From: Isoetes taiwanensis
Lineage: Eukaryota > Streptophyta > Lycopodiopsida > Isoetales > Isoetaceae
Assembly (NCBI GenBank): GCA_021234155.1
Contig: JAJEKV010000006.1
Location: forward strand, 2,610,741 to 2,674,740
Length of the DNA stretch: 64,000 nt
Reading direction: 5' to 3'
Below the pieces are notes generated by a model that searched no databases, was not told where the DNA came from, and was given only the letters and a program-made list of their open reading frames with translations. Every line of letters starts with the position of its first letter. Position 1 is the stretch's first letter. This document shows, piece by piece, positions 11,993 to 23,298 of this stretch. The position numbers were made by a program, and so were the translations under genes.

Positions 11993-13496
11993 ATTAACCT
12001 TCCCAATAAAGAGGTGTGGAGACCTATTGTGAGCAGAATTAGGAAGAAACTTCTCTCCCTTTCCCCCAATTTATCTTTTGCTGGCAGAGTTCTTACTGCA
12101 AATGTGGTGTTAGCCAGCACCCATGTTTATTTCTCCTCGGCTCTCATTGCTAATAAAGAATCTTATAATGACATAGAAAAATGTCTGAGGGAATATATCT
12201 GGAAAGGAATGCATTTTGTAAGGTGGGAGGAAATCACTCACAGCAAAAAAGAAGGTGGGCTTGGGCTGAAAATTCTTCATAAACACAGCCAGGCTTTGGG
12301 TGCTAAATATGTCTGGAAAGCTATAAATGGCTGGAACTCCCCTGCCATGGAGTTCATTAGATACTGGTTACAGGCTAGTAGACCTTTTGGTATGAAGAAA
12401 TATGCTCACCACATCCCAGATTCTATGTACTACCAGTTCAAGAGTGCTCCCAATACTTCCCCCCTAATGAGGAAAATTTTTGAGGCTTGGAATCTTGTTG
12501 CAGAGGGTTTTGAGCATAAGGATATTGGTTTTGATAGTGCCAATTTTTCCCTATTTTGGTCACCCATTTTTGCTAAAGAGAATGATGTTTGCTGGGCTCT
12601 CAAGCACCCACAAATATGGAAAAGGTGGAAAGAGGCAGGGGTTACTCAATTGCAACATCTGTGGGAAGGAGATAAATGGATCAGCTGGGAAAGTATTAAA
12701 CATATAGTCAAGGGCAAGAAAATAGACAAAGTAATTTTTGATACAATTATGGCTGTTGCTAGTACCCAGAGTGAGTGTCAAACACCAAAGAATCCTGACT
12801 GGCATATTATGAACTCAGACCAATACAAAGTTGCCTTAGGATATAGAGTTCTTGCCCCATCCAAATCCTTGACCCAGGCTGCCAATTGGCATGTTCCCAA
12901 TAAGCACCTCATTAAAATCTTGAGAAATAATTGGAGGTCCTATTCACAACCTAAAATGCAAATGTTCATTTGGAGGTGTATCCACAATGCTCTTCCCTCC
13001 AACTATAATATGTTTAAGAGATGTAAAAATCTCCAGGACAACCCTATGTGTAAACTTTGTGGAAACAATTCTGAGACTATTAGTCATATGTTTGATTGCC
13101 CCAAAATCAGGGAATTTTGGAGATGGCTGGATGCTTACCTCAGGTCAAAAGGTCACAACCTTGGCAATTGGGCCAATATCATGGACCTTTTGAAGGGATC
13201 AAACAATTTCTTGAACACTATTAGGCAAACTGCTCTCTGGATTATTTGGAAACACAGGAACAGAGTTAATTATTCAAATCAAAGGGTGGATATAGCCTGG
13301 ATGAAAGTAGCTTTCCAGATCGAGATCTCCAGAATTGCTATGGCTCATAAAAACAGTAAACAAGACAAAGCTGATTGTGCCTGGTTGTCAATAGGGAAAT
13401 TTGTTGGTTTACACAATGTTTTTGTTTGTTATGATATGCTTATTGCTGATGATCATTTCATGGTGTTCAGAGCTGCTGATTGCCCTTACAACGAGG

Positions 13497-13925
13497 ATGA
13501 ACTGTAAGCCTGATCTTCCTGACTTGTCCAATTTTGCTGCTGCTACAAAAATCTTTAATAACCAACAACATTGGTCCTTGTCCCCTTCCATTGATGAAGA
13601 CCTGAAAAAGCTTAAACCCTTTCTGCTCAATGGTTATCAAGCTCACATCCTTGACAGGTTCCTATTTTGCTATGAAAGGTTGTTAACCGAGGATCAATTC
13701 TCTCACTTCAGAGACATGTTCTACCACCACAAAGCCCTGCAGGACGGCCATGGGGAAGCCATCATCCTCTTTTCTGAAACAGCCCCTCTTTGGTTCTTTG
13801 CCTTCCCACCTGAGTGGAATGAGATTGGCTGGCAGATTGACCCGGTGGCTTCAGACTTGGTGATCATTGATGAAGAAGAGTCGGACTCGGATCTGGATTT
13901 CCTGGTACAAGATCCTTCCTTCTGA
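13497..13925 (+). CDS. LINE ORF3: small acidic protein overlapping the ORF2 stop
   Basis: A 142-codon open frame begins with ATG at 13497, overlapping the end of ORF2 by 11 nt (the ATG lies inside the GATGAACTGTAA end of ORF2). The protein starts MNCKPDLPDLSNFAAATK, is rich in Trp, Phe and His in its middle, and ends with an acidic tail (DEEESDSDLDFLVQDPSF). It is the only intact frame in the LINE. I do not recognise a family. It could be a genuine third ORF translated by reinitiation, or a former C-terminal extension of ORF2 separated by a frameshift. The overlapping ATG and absence of stops make chance less likely. Confidence 0.5.
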   Translation: MNCKPDLPDLSNFAAATKIFNNQQHWSLSPSIDEDLKKLKPFLLNGYQAHILDRFLFCYERLLTEDQFSHFRDMFYHHKALQDGHGEAIILFSETAPLWFFAFPPEWNEIGWQIDPVASDLVIIDEEESDSDLDFLVQDPSF

Positions 13926-14082
13926 TCGAGCTACCTTGCTTACACTGCTGTAAAAAGGACTCCTTGTCCCCTTTTTGTTTCAGTTGTTTTTCTGTTCTAA
14001 AAGCACCTTTTGTGAACCTCAATGGTTCTGATACTGTATCAGATGTAACTTTCTTATGATTAATATAAATCTTCCTTTTCTC

Positions 14083-14115
<33 letters not shown>
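13926..14115 (+). other. LINE 3' UTR and poly(A) tail
   Basis: A short 3' UTR ends TATAAATCTTCCTTTTCTCC and is followed by an uninterrupted run of about 33 A (14083-14115). The long pure A tract suggests a fairly recent insertion, since such tracts erode quickly. Confidence 0.85.
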
Positions 14116-14118
<3 letters not shown>

Positions 14119-14132
14119 ACAAAGCATAGGTA

Positions 14133-14265
14133 ATTTTCATGGGAGGGGCTTTAAACCCTTCAATAAGTCTTAGTGTTGTCGCCTAACTTGCCATCGCTCA
14201 TGGCTTCGCCACTCGTGATGCCTCATCTGGCAGCAACGTCAATTTACGCCCCTCCCCATGAAAAT
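14133..14265. mobile_element. 133-bp MITE with TA target duplication
   Basis: Terminal inverted repeats ATTTTCATGGG(G)AGGGGC face each other across 133 bp and are flanked by TA on both sides (14131-14132 and 14266-14267), as in Tc1/mariner-related MITEs. It abuts the right TSD of the LINE, so the LINE landed 2 bp from its edge. No coding capacity. Confidence 0.7.
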
Positions 14266-14267
14266 TA

Positions 14268-15090
14268 GCTAATACTATTAACCATCTCTCATATGGAATC
14301 ACATAACACCACATTCTTCTATGGGTATTTACAAGTTTATCATGTTTCGAAATTTGGTTAGCTTAAGATGGAGAAACCTAATGGCCACTTGGCATGTAAA
14401 TAAAGAGCTAGAGGAAGAATAATGTTGTCATTTTTAACAACAATTTATTCAGCATTAATCTGCATATAAAATATAATAGTTATCTCCCTACAAGATTCAT
14501 ATTTCTACATCAATGATAGAAACTTATGTTCCCACAAGTTCCATACATTGTTATAAGAAGAAAATCCTCCCATCCGGAATTGAAATACTTCAGCTGTTAT
14601 GTTCTTTATGTATTGGAACACTCCATTCAAAATCAGGGCAGAACTTTCTATCGAAACCATCCTTTAATTTTTGTCAGTTTAGAATGCTAGCATCTTTGGC
14701 ATCAGTAGAACCAGTCAGCAATATAAACAATCTAACTCATCTGCAAGATGTGCTTCATGCAAGGAATTCCCTTATACAGGGACGCTATATACTATCCTCA
14801 GCAAGGTTGTACAAAGAAGACATGGAAAGTCAGAGGAAAGTGCAATCTTTTATGGTCCAGATGGGTTAAGGCTTATTATATATCAAGAGATCACTCGATT
14901 TACATGTGTGTTCTTTGTGGAAATTTATGCAAAGCTAATTAGGCATTTTCTAAGCCTTAATCCTAGCACATATATGTGGATTGCAACAATTTCTGCAACA
15001 ATAAATTTCATCAGTGTGTGAGGAAGATCTTGATCTGTACTATGAAATGCAAATATCAAGTTCTTGAAAGCATGTTCGAGCATTAGTGCT
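14268..15090. other. No gene recognised
   Basis: A 118-codon plus-strand frame at 14513-14869 shows no recognisable domain. It lies upstream of a PPR pseudogene and might be decayed sequence of that gene, but the characteristic 35-residue repeats are not visible. Confidence 0.4.
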
Positions 15091-15119
15091 ATAGAGCAAG
15101 GTAGAGAGATAGATAAATC

Positions 15120-16312
15120 AGATTATTAGTGGAGCAACACCCTCCTTGGTTTGTAAGGCAAGAGTGGAAGTATCAAAAAGCATGTCTAATATTTGATTCT
15201 TTACCCATCGAAATGTGGTGTCATATGCTGCAATGATGGCAGGATATGCGTGTCATGGTCATGCCATTTTTACTCTGGAGTTACTTGAAAATTGGAAAAG
15301 GAAGCTTTGAAGCCATAAAGGGTCGTATTTTTTAACATGTTGGTAGTGCAGAGCCAGTTCGTGGGAGACCATAATCCATCAATAGTTGATAGGAAGTCCT
15401 TTGGAATGTGATATTATGATCTGTAATGCTATTCTTGATATGCATGCCAAATGCAAAAATGTTGAGGCAGTCTATAGGCAGTTTAAAAAATTCAAGAACA
15501 AAGAGGTGGTGTGGCAATTGATAATGGTAGGATGTATTCAACACGAACTGGTTGATTTTACCCGTGATGAGTTTCAAAAAAAGCAACAGTATGGAACAAT
15601 GCCAAATGAACACATATATTCAAGCATTCTAGAAGGATGCATGGAATAAAATAACGGCTAAGGTTAGCCAAATGGCTATTTTGTAGCAGTTTTGCCAAGA
15701 AAAATGGCTAAAGTAAATGGAAAAATGCCCCTAGAAAAGGAAATTTTAGCCCAGTTGTTTTGCTGCCCAAGTGAGCTTTTAGGTTGAATAGCCAAACCTT
15801 TACCTCCGAACATATTCACCAGGACATCGATTAGCTAAACCTAAGATAGAATGGGCTTGAAAAAATAGATAGATTAGACCAGAATCGAACACCAATATAT
15901 GTACCAACTTTAAGAAATTTCAAATAGGGCTTATATTTTTCTTTTTTTTTCTACTTTCTTTCTTGTTCCAAGTACAAAGTTGAAGCATTAAAGGAAAAGG
16001 AATAATGTACTCTATTTTTTTTAGGTTTTTGAACATGTTCATGTATGTTTGTTTCTTGATTTATGTATTTACAATAAATTCAATATCTTTGCTCTATTTT
16101 GTGAAAGTTTAGCCAACAGCAAGAAACTGCAATGGAGGAAAACCATTTAGTTTAGCCAAGTGTCAGAAACTTGTAGCCCCAATTTGAAGATAGTTTAGCT
16201 AAACCTATTTTGCCTACACTAAAATATAGGAGTAGTAATTTATTCCATGGAAGGATGTGACGGCTTGGGTTCTGTGCACATGGGTTGGTTTATTTATTTA
16301 TTGTCACACCTT
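15120..16312 (+). pseudogene. PPR (PLS-type) protein pseudogene, split by a MITE
   Basis: Fragments in shifting frames match the repeat pattern of plant organelle RNA-editing PPR proteins: FDSLPIEMW, then MAGYACHGHA, then CDIMICNAILDMHAKCKNVE and VVWQLIMVGCIQH, then SSILEGC. After the inserted MITE the frame resumes as CDGLGSVHMG, which is the expected continuation. Each unit shows the helix-turn-helix spacing of about 35 residues. Family members act in mitochondria or plastids on specific RNAs. Several frameshifts and stops show this copy is dead. Confidence 0.75.
15640..16249. mobile_element. 610-bp hAT-type MITE
   Basis: Ends CATGGAATAAA and TTTATTCCATG are inverted repeats, flanked by an identical 8-bp duplication GAAGGATG (15632-15639 and 16250-16257). 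An 8-bp TSD and CA-starting ends fit hAT elements. Insertion into the PPR pseudogene confirms the boundaries, since the PPR reading resumes across the empty site. No transposase. Confidence 0.87.
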
Positions 16313-17785
16313 CAGACCCTCAGTTCCATCAGTGAATAGAAACAACAATATTTAATCAACAAAGGCTCACCCTTGGGCGAGTAAGTTTTCAGCCATCTTA
16401 TATAGAGCTAATAGCTCATTTCTAGATTTCAAATATTCATACAAATATGTTTTGAGCTCCAATGGGGATAGATCTAGCAGATTCGAAAAGGAGCTATACG
16501 TGATATGGTGACTTTCTCGGATATGTTAAAGGCCGAACACCTAATCAATGCACGGTCTTCATCCTCCACTTGTGCTACATGGGGTCTTACCCCTTGCTTC
16601 TATGTTCTAAAAAAGCAAGGTTAACCATATTTTAACCGGATCAACCATTTTAATAAGATTCTAGGAACCTAGGTCTCCACTTTACCTAATGCCTTAGATG
16701 CCTAACTTCTAGAGCCTGGGATTTGATTCCTACCTAACTAATTCTGTTCTAGATATAGTTGGGACTGCATTTACCTGCTAAAAAGCCTTTTACGTGTAGT
16801 TCGCTCTTCTTGCCGACTAATCTCTACTAATCTCGACTAATGAATATGCCGGCAAATTACACTCACCACCACGTGCAGTTTTTAGGAGTATTCGGGTATA
16901 TACCAGCATATGCCCAAATATTCTCAACCACCAGGCAAGCGAGAGATTGTCCTTTAGAGGCAACCCATAAATTATTGCTTTAAACATTGCTCTCTAAAAT
17001 CAGATGTTACCCATTGGGTTCTCATTAAAAAATATGTTCCTAAAAATAAAGCGCTAACCATGGTTATCATATACAAAATAATTTGCTGGTAGCACAAGTA
17101 TCCTCTAGTTTACAAAAGTTACATCAGAAAATAAGTATGGCCATTGCAGTAAGCCAAAAAAACTCTGCTATTTTTCTTATGTATCGTATCTTAAACGTCC
17201 ATAACAAAGCATATTTTTGGACGGCAAAAAACAAATTGATCACTGAATTCCAAAAAGAACAAATAGCTGGTAAAGAATCTTGACCTTTTATAATTATTTT
17301 AACCCATGACCTCAAATCTCCAATTTTGACTCCTCTTCTCTATTGTTCAGGTGATAAGAATCTGAAACACCAGTTGCTCACAGTAAGCCCTTTGTGTATG
17401 ATCATTTTTAAAAGTCCAGGCTATGTTACTATCACTTGTATTGATCATCATTTCTACAAATCATGAAATATGAGCTTCAGCAGTTAGTTGTGGTATCTAA
17501 ACCATCCTAGCAAAGCCTCAAGGTGCATAAACAGCCAATTAATATAGCTCTGAACAAAACTACTATATACGCAGAAGATACAATGCCAAGCAACAAGTTC
17601 TTGCTTGAGCCCTTTCACTACAACTTCCATAATAGACATCAATCATTGCACTACTTGGCCAAAACTACTGGCATATGTTGGGGCTAAAAAAAAACCCAAA
17701 CCATAGCTGGCCCATGGTCAAACTTTGACAAAAGTCGTCCTGCTTCACTTGGGTTACCTACTTCCTACGACAAGTATATTTCATC
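16313..17785. other. No gene recognised
   Basis: AT-rich downstream flank of the ataxin-2 gene. I see no domain-bearing ORF, TIR pair or LTR pair. Confidence 0.5.
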
Positions 17786-17789
17786 GCTG

Positions 17790-20700
17790 CTAAAATAGCT
17801 GAGGAAAAATAACGTTTTTTCCACCAACACGTCCACTACGCCCATTACCTCCATCTTGAATTGTTGCTCCTGAGACACTGACAAAGCTCTGAGGTGTTGC
17901 TCCAGGAATTGCTTGAAGGGAAGCATGAAGTTGTGATTGTGGAAGCTGTTGTCCCACCAAAAAATTCGGTACTGTATTATAATGCAATGTCTCAACAGTA
18001 CCTGCAGCACATAATGACACCACATAAGCACACGAACCAAAAAGAAGAGGTAACAGCATAGCAGATACTGACTACGATGCTTGTGCTGCTGGGTTAGCTG
18101 TGCAGTTGGCTGCGGAGGTAAGGGACCCTGTTGAGGCAATGGAAGGGGTTGCCCTTGCATTAGTCCCTAGAATACAAAATAAGCAATCGGCATCAGATAT
18201 GGTTTGATTGTTACAAAAGCAATCAGCATCGGCATGAAAATGTTCATACCTGTGGAACTTGCTGGAAATACAAGATTTGACCTGGTTGACCATATATTAA
18301 TGGCTGAGGATACTAGTAACAAGAGACCACAAAACCTTAGTACCGTAAATAGAAGATTCACAACCTCAATATTACTTACTAATTGCCCGCTATGATGAGG
18401 ATATGTGGGGGCAGGTTGCAGAGGTGGCCCTTGAGGAAGATATCGCATAGTTTGCTGTGGGGCATATGGAGGTGCAGCCACCTGCAAACAAAGATCATAA
18501 TCATCTATTGCTGCCAGATTACCATATCACAATATGCATGCATGTCCAATTACATTGAAGCTAGAAAACTGATTGATGCGTCCAGCTAATGTAAGCAACC
18601 ACTCACCTGTGGTTGAGTCTGAGGTGGAAGCTTCACTGTAGCTTGAGCAGGCAACACAGCAGGAATACCAGTGCCAGGGACACCAGGTAAAAAGGCTGGC
18701 GGTGGTAAATATGGAGCGCTTGATACAGCAGCGGCAGCTGCAGCCATGGAACTATTGTACTGGGTGAACTGAGGGAACTGACCAGGCTGCTGAATTGTTT
18801 GGTTCAGATTCAGACCAACTGGTACTCCCTGCATGGGAGTTACTGCTTGAAGCCCTGGCATAAAAATAGGACTTTGATTGATTGGTGACGCTGGCCTTGG
18901 CGCTGTAAAGACCGGGGTAAACACTTTTGCATTGGGGTTCAGCTTAAATTCCTGCAATGAAACAAATTAGCCAGCTATACATAAGGAAAATACACTACGA
19001 ACGTTCTATGATGGAAATGAATATGATTCAGCCCTAGCTTGTAATTAATGGTGTCAAACTGCAACATACAATTATGAAATATTTCAAGAACCTAATGTGA
19101 TGATTCAATGTCGTATGGATGTGGAATACAATAATAAAACAGGGAGATACATAAATGAAAAAACAAATAAAAGGATTGAAACTATAACAAGGAACATTTT
19201 ATGGCAGAACCGTGTGAATACAATTATGAAATATTTAAAAACCTCATGTGATGATTCAAATTCATATGGATATGCAATAAAATAATAAAGCAGAGCGGCA
19301 CATAAAAGAAAAAATAAATAAAAGGATTTAAAATATAACCAGGAACACTTATGGCACAAGTGTGTAAAAACACCCCATCTAGTACATTTACAAGTTTCCT
19401 TTTCGAATATCAAAGTCAAATGGTCTACCGCTAATACCTTGGCATTTGGGTTCAACAATGACTTCTTTGCTGCAGTAGAAGTCAATTGCCTACTAGATCT
19501 TGATTGACCAGTACTTTGTGTCATAGCTCCTGTTAACGAACCTAGAAGTATAATAAATTCATCAGACAGCTCACCACTTATTACATTATATTGTGGGGGA
19601 TAGTAATGACACATTACTTAGAACAGTTGGAATTGGAAGGGCTGATGCCGGTGGAGCAGCTGCAGATGGTGAAGTTATCGCACCAGAAGTGTCCAGCATT
19701 TCGGGTGATTCTAGGCTTCCATCAGCAGATGAGGGACACCAACCTTCAGCTGACGTAAGGATTTCGCAAAAGAGAAAAGATAATAAGAGATATTATTGAT
19801 AATTTACATGTAGAGGCTTCCAAGTTACCTGTTGCCCTTAGCGTATGGATGTCCAAATCCTTCATCTGCTTGGGAAAACAAGAAATCTGATCATCATTTG
19901 AACCACACTCGTAAGAGAATTTTCACAAAACAACAGCACTACTACCGCTCGTTCAGAAAGACCTTCACTTAAAGACTTCAGGTCCTTGGCCTGTTCCTCC
20001 TTTTTTTTAGTCTTCTTTGTGTTTTCTGGAAGCTTGAATTCCTGGAGATCCCTGCATATCATCATGTAAATGATTTCAAATCTCTGTATGATGTTTGGAC
20101 CAAAATTACACTAAGCAGTTTTCTGTGATTAGAGACATGCATACCTGTACTCTTCAGACACAGATGCCACACCAGGAACCATATGCAAAAACCCTCTTTC
20201 CGAATCTCCAGATGGGGAATGTGCTTCAACTGGACTCTGATAAGTTATAGTTAAACAGGTCACAATCAATTTTCCCTCCTTTGGACTCAACCAGGTAGTC
20301 ATCCACTAAATGCTATACAAACACAGAAAGTAAAAGAAATGCAGTAGTACCTGCATGGGTTCAGCTGTTGTAAATCTGCTAATCTTTTCCTCAGCCTCGC
20401 CTACAGATGGTGTGCTAAGGTTACTGTCACTATGGGTTGAAGAAGGACCAGCACTGGCTGTAAATGACTCGCCAAAGGTGTCATCATTGCACCCATCAAT
20501 GCTTTTGCTTTCATCGTCATGGCCAGCATCAACTCCATTTCTATCTCTTATCACAGACGAAAATCTGCTTTCCTCGTCATGCTCAAGCTCAGGATCCAAC
20601 TCGAAACCTCGTTCCTGCAAAGCATAGAGTACATTTACATTTTCTCCAATTTGGTCCACTGTTTCCTTTCAAATATTTGACAACCTCTGCAAGATGAAGA

Positions 20701-21874
20701 TTCCGTGTGGATTGTCCTTCAATCTCTCGTGCAATCCTCCATGCTTCACGTTCACGTTCCCTGGTTTGTGGTCCTTTTTCCAACTTTGTAGTATAAAGCT
20801 CCTCATTGAATGTACTCTCAACCCCAAACAAAGCTTTATTTGTCTCAAATTGGTCCCAATTTCTGCAATAATTAAAACGGCTTCTGTTACAACAAATTTT
20901 ATGGTGGCGTTGCTGTTGGAACTTCAAATATGAGTGTGACTTATTATCATCATGCCTTACTGCACCAAAGTAGAGCTATTTAACCTGTTCCAGGTACTTT
21001 GGAACGTAGATTCCAAGCTAAGATTTTTTGGAGCTTCACTATCAGGCTTCCATGGTTTCAGTTCTCTCTCCACATCACGAGATCTAGCTTGTGATATCAC
21101 AGAATCCGTTACAAGGTCAGATCTATTTTCTCTAGCCCGCCCATTAGACAACCCATCTCCTGTAAGTGAAACATCCTGCAGCAGGAAATACAAGATAAAG
21201 CAAAATGTGAGATACACATGATAATGTTTGTTTCTAATAATTTAACAAGGATGACCTTTGCTATAATTTGTACAAAATCTTTTGCATATATAATAAATGT
21301 TTTGAGGGGCGCTTTCCGTGCAGCATCTTTAACAGCTTCACTCTTCCCTCCTTTTACAGAACCGTCTTTAATAAGGCGAGCCATCTTTAACACAACACCT
21401 GATTAAGATTCAGCTATTCCCATGTCAAGTTGTGTTTACCAGCAGTCAAAATGATAAGGATAAAAAACACTAACCAAAATCTTTTTCCGCATTTGCAGTG
21501 TGAAAAATCCCAGAATATACTGAGCCATTTTTTACTTGTACTTCCACAAACTGGCCAATGAGACACATAGTCAAAAATAACAACCTATCATGTAGAGGAT
21601 GGTCAAAATTGCTTCCTCTGTCTCCTGTATCATTATCTTCAGTTGGTCTTCCACTACTGGTAGGGCTAGTGCTATTACTGTTAGAATAATTTTGAGGGGC
21701 ATGAGCTGGACCAATGCCAGAGGTGTTAGTCGAGGACTTTGTCTGTGATGAAGATCTCCAGTTTGGGGCATCTGATCGATATGCTGTATCAAGACGGTTC
21801 GCTGCATCTCTCTCGGATCGCCTGCGACCCCCTCCATTGGCAGCAAATGATCTTTGGGCCTGTTGATGGTTCAT
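17790..21874 (-). CDS. CID4-like: Ataxin-2 / CTC-interacting domain protein (CID3/CID4-like), multi-exon
   Basis: Plant ataxin-2 homologue: a cytoplasmic RNP and stress-granule protein that binds poly(A)-binding protein. Coding exons (minus) are about 21475-21874, 21256-21398, 20985-21175, 20685-20862, 20351-20614, 20145-20236, 19946-20051, 19829-19865, 19618-19749, 19438-19541, 18607-18951, 18380-18481, 18250-18303, 18076-18166 and 17790-18001, nearly all with clean AG/GT borders. Order: basic N-terminus ([19 protein letters not shown]), ataxin-2 Sm domain ([28 protein letters not shown]), LsmAD ([35 protein letters not shown]), acidic and Ser-rich linker, PAM2 formed across an exon junction (SLLNPNAK then [15 protein letters not shown]), and a Pro/Gln-rich tail with [17 protein letters not shown] chose ATG 21874 because the ATG in exon 1 is out of frame with exon 2. 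No frameshift seen. Confidence 0.9.
19070..19362. repeat. ~147-bp tandem duplication in an ataxin-2 intron
   Basis: Two diverged copies of an AT-rich unit beginning ATTATGAAATATTT (about 19072 and 19223), each with TGTGATGATTCAA and an AAATAAAAGGATT block, lie in the intron between the two exons that make up PAM2. Confidence 0.7.
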
Positions 21875-21935
21875 TATGCTTGGCGTTGGATTAGAGAAAT
21901 CAAGATGTTTCAAAGGCCTTGAGCTAACATGATCC

Positions 21936-22828
21936 CTGAAAGCACATACCCATTAGTAAGAAGTCACAGCCACAAATAAAACTAAACGAAATGCCAGAGT
22001 CAATTTATACATGACTGCAGAAGAACTAACACCACTTTTAGGTCTCTAAAAGAGTAAGGCCAGCTCCACAGATCAAACAGCCATTGGACAGCAAATATTA
22101 TGCCATAGTTTACTCCACTGGTTAGAGCCATCTTAATTTCCAGCAGTTTAGATATTAGATTAGATTGTGGTTTAAAATACATGGCTCTAGGCATTCTTAT
22201 TTGCCTCCAGCTGTATATCAAACTATATCAGCATTCACTTGGTCTTGTAAACCAAAGCAGTCTCCTATAGACATGAATAAAGATTTTCTGTCTTTCTGTA
22301 GATAAGGATCAAATCTCGTGGAACCTCCCTGCTTTGAGAATCTGTCGTAGTAATTTTAGTAGCACTAATTATGCGTTGCCCCACTGGACATAAAAGATGG
22401 TGATGAATATGCTCCGATATTGATCCTGTTGATCGTGTGTCGTTTCCTTTAGCTTCCATATTAGTAAGAAACTTCTCAAGTAAACCTTGTCAAAAACGTT
22501 CTCTGATACAGATAGGTTGTCAAAGTAGTTGTTTGTAGCAGTTTCTTGGGTATATTAGACCTGGATGTCGTCTAACAAAATCAGCACATGTTGTAGATAC
22601 CTTTGATAATGCCTTCAAATCCATAACTGGCTAAAATACAGGCTGCTCCGCAATCCACCAAGCAAACTTTACTGAACACTAGCCCCAACTCCGTTGCCCA
22701 CAAGCATTTGCATTATCCTTTTCCAGTAAAGTTGCAATCCTGGTCTAGAATAAGAAAACCTAAAAGAAGACAAATCCCAAAACCTAGACCAGCAAGAGGA
22801 GTCATTTGAACAGGGGAAATTTTCACTA
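21936..22828 (-). other. Intron 1 of the ataxin-2 gene
   Basis: A 0.9-kb leader intron with donor GTTAGT and acceptor TTTCAG. I see no embedded gene. Leader introns near this size are common in plant genes and often raise expression. Confidence 0.55.
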
Positions 22829-22830
22829 AC

Positions 22831-23205
22831 CTGTGACTGAGAGGGCAAAGATTGAATTCCACAAGAAGCTTGAAAGTGCGCGATCCCGACAAAATGTTGA
22901 ACAGGAGACTTGGGAGGCAGGAAAAGGGCCGGCAGCTTCGCGGTCCTCTCTGTTTTGAAGATGTTAGCTTGGAATGGCCCCGCCTTTTGGATCAACACCA
23001 TAGCCAGAAGAAAGAGAAGAAGGGGAGGGGTGTATGGAAAAGAGAGGGTTTTGGATTCAGGGACTAGAGCGCCGCTGCCGTTAGCGGCGCCGCTGCGAAC
23101 GCGATGGGCGCCGCCATCGCCCTGCAGGAAAACTCTACGGTGTCTACGGAAACTGTCTGCTTCAGCTCCAGCATATTCCTGCTCAGAATATTATGTCTGT
23201 CCTCA
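22831..23205 (-). other. 5' untranslated exon 1 of the ataxin-2 gene
   Basis: The segment ends with CAG followed by GTTAGTG (donor at 22829-22830) and would splice to exon 2 at 21935. It contains an ATG at 23001 opening a 110-codon frame that starts MVLIQKAGPFQ. This frame is in the wrong phase for exon 2, where it would hit a stop, so it is a possible upstream ORF. The transcription start is inferred about 30 bp from the TATA box. Confidence 0.6.
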
Positions 23206-23228
23206 AGCTGATTTCCATAATCCCATCC

Positions 23229-23238
23229 TCTATATAGT
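23229..23238 (-). promoter_or_regulatory. TATA box of the ataxin-2 gene
   Basis: On the minus strand the sequence reads ACTATATAGAGG, a good plant TATA box, at the right distance upstream of the inferred untranslated exon. It lies only about 50-60 bp from the inserted MULE, so upstream promoter sequence now belongs to the transposon. Confidence 0.6.
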
Positions 23239-23289
23239 TTGAAGTTGGAATCCTTCTTAGGGTGCTTTCCCATGTGCAAAAAACCTCTA

Positions 23290-23298
23290 GGTTTCTGA
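23290..23298. repeat. 9-bp TSD of MULE, left (GGTTTCTGA)
   Basis: GGTTTCTGA is repeated exactly at 25471-25479. Nine bases is the hallmark duplication of Mutator-like elements. Confidence 0.9.

Larger units (their letters stand above)
5411..13507 (+). pseudogene. LINE ORF2: endonuclease / reverse transcriptase, split by LTR element
   Basis: An AP-type endonuclease comes first, residues about 1-230: MKIISWNVRGIKG, IQEHH, NVYAPTEPN, GGDLNNTP and SDHFPQI carry the expected Asn, Glu, Asp and His positions. A coiled linker precedes the reverse transcriptase with DFKRAYDS, GVRQGCPLAPYLF and the catalytic QYADD (about 7510). The end is a zf-RVT-like motif, CKLCGNNSETISHMFDCP (about 13050). Frameshifts lie near 6655 and 7430. 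The nested LTR element interrupts codons after LAIN at 7735. Reading resumes in the same frame at 11998 (LPNKEVW), showing that this interruption is a clean insertion. Start ATG 5411, stop 13505-13507. The protein would nick target DNA and copy LINE RNA. This copy cannot make it. Confidence 0.92.
3029..14115 (+). mobile_element. L1-type LINE with inverted 5' part, hosting a nested LTR element
   Basis: One LINE insertion bounded by a perfect 15-bp TSD, ending in a poly(A) tail (14083-14115). Without the nested LTR element and its duplicated 5 bp it is about 6.8 kb, normal for a full-length plant L1. ORF2 and ORF3 read on the plus strand. ORF1 (zinc-knuckle protein) reads on the minus strand in the left third, 5' end to 5' end with ORF2. 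Because one TSD pair encloses both, this is most simply a twin-priming insertion: the 5' part of the RNA, cut within ORF1, was copied in inverted orientation and joined to the 3' part starting just before ORF2. The C-terminal end of ORF1 appears lost at the left edge. Confidence 0.88.
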
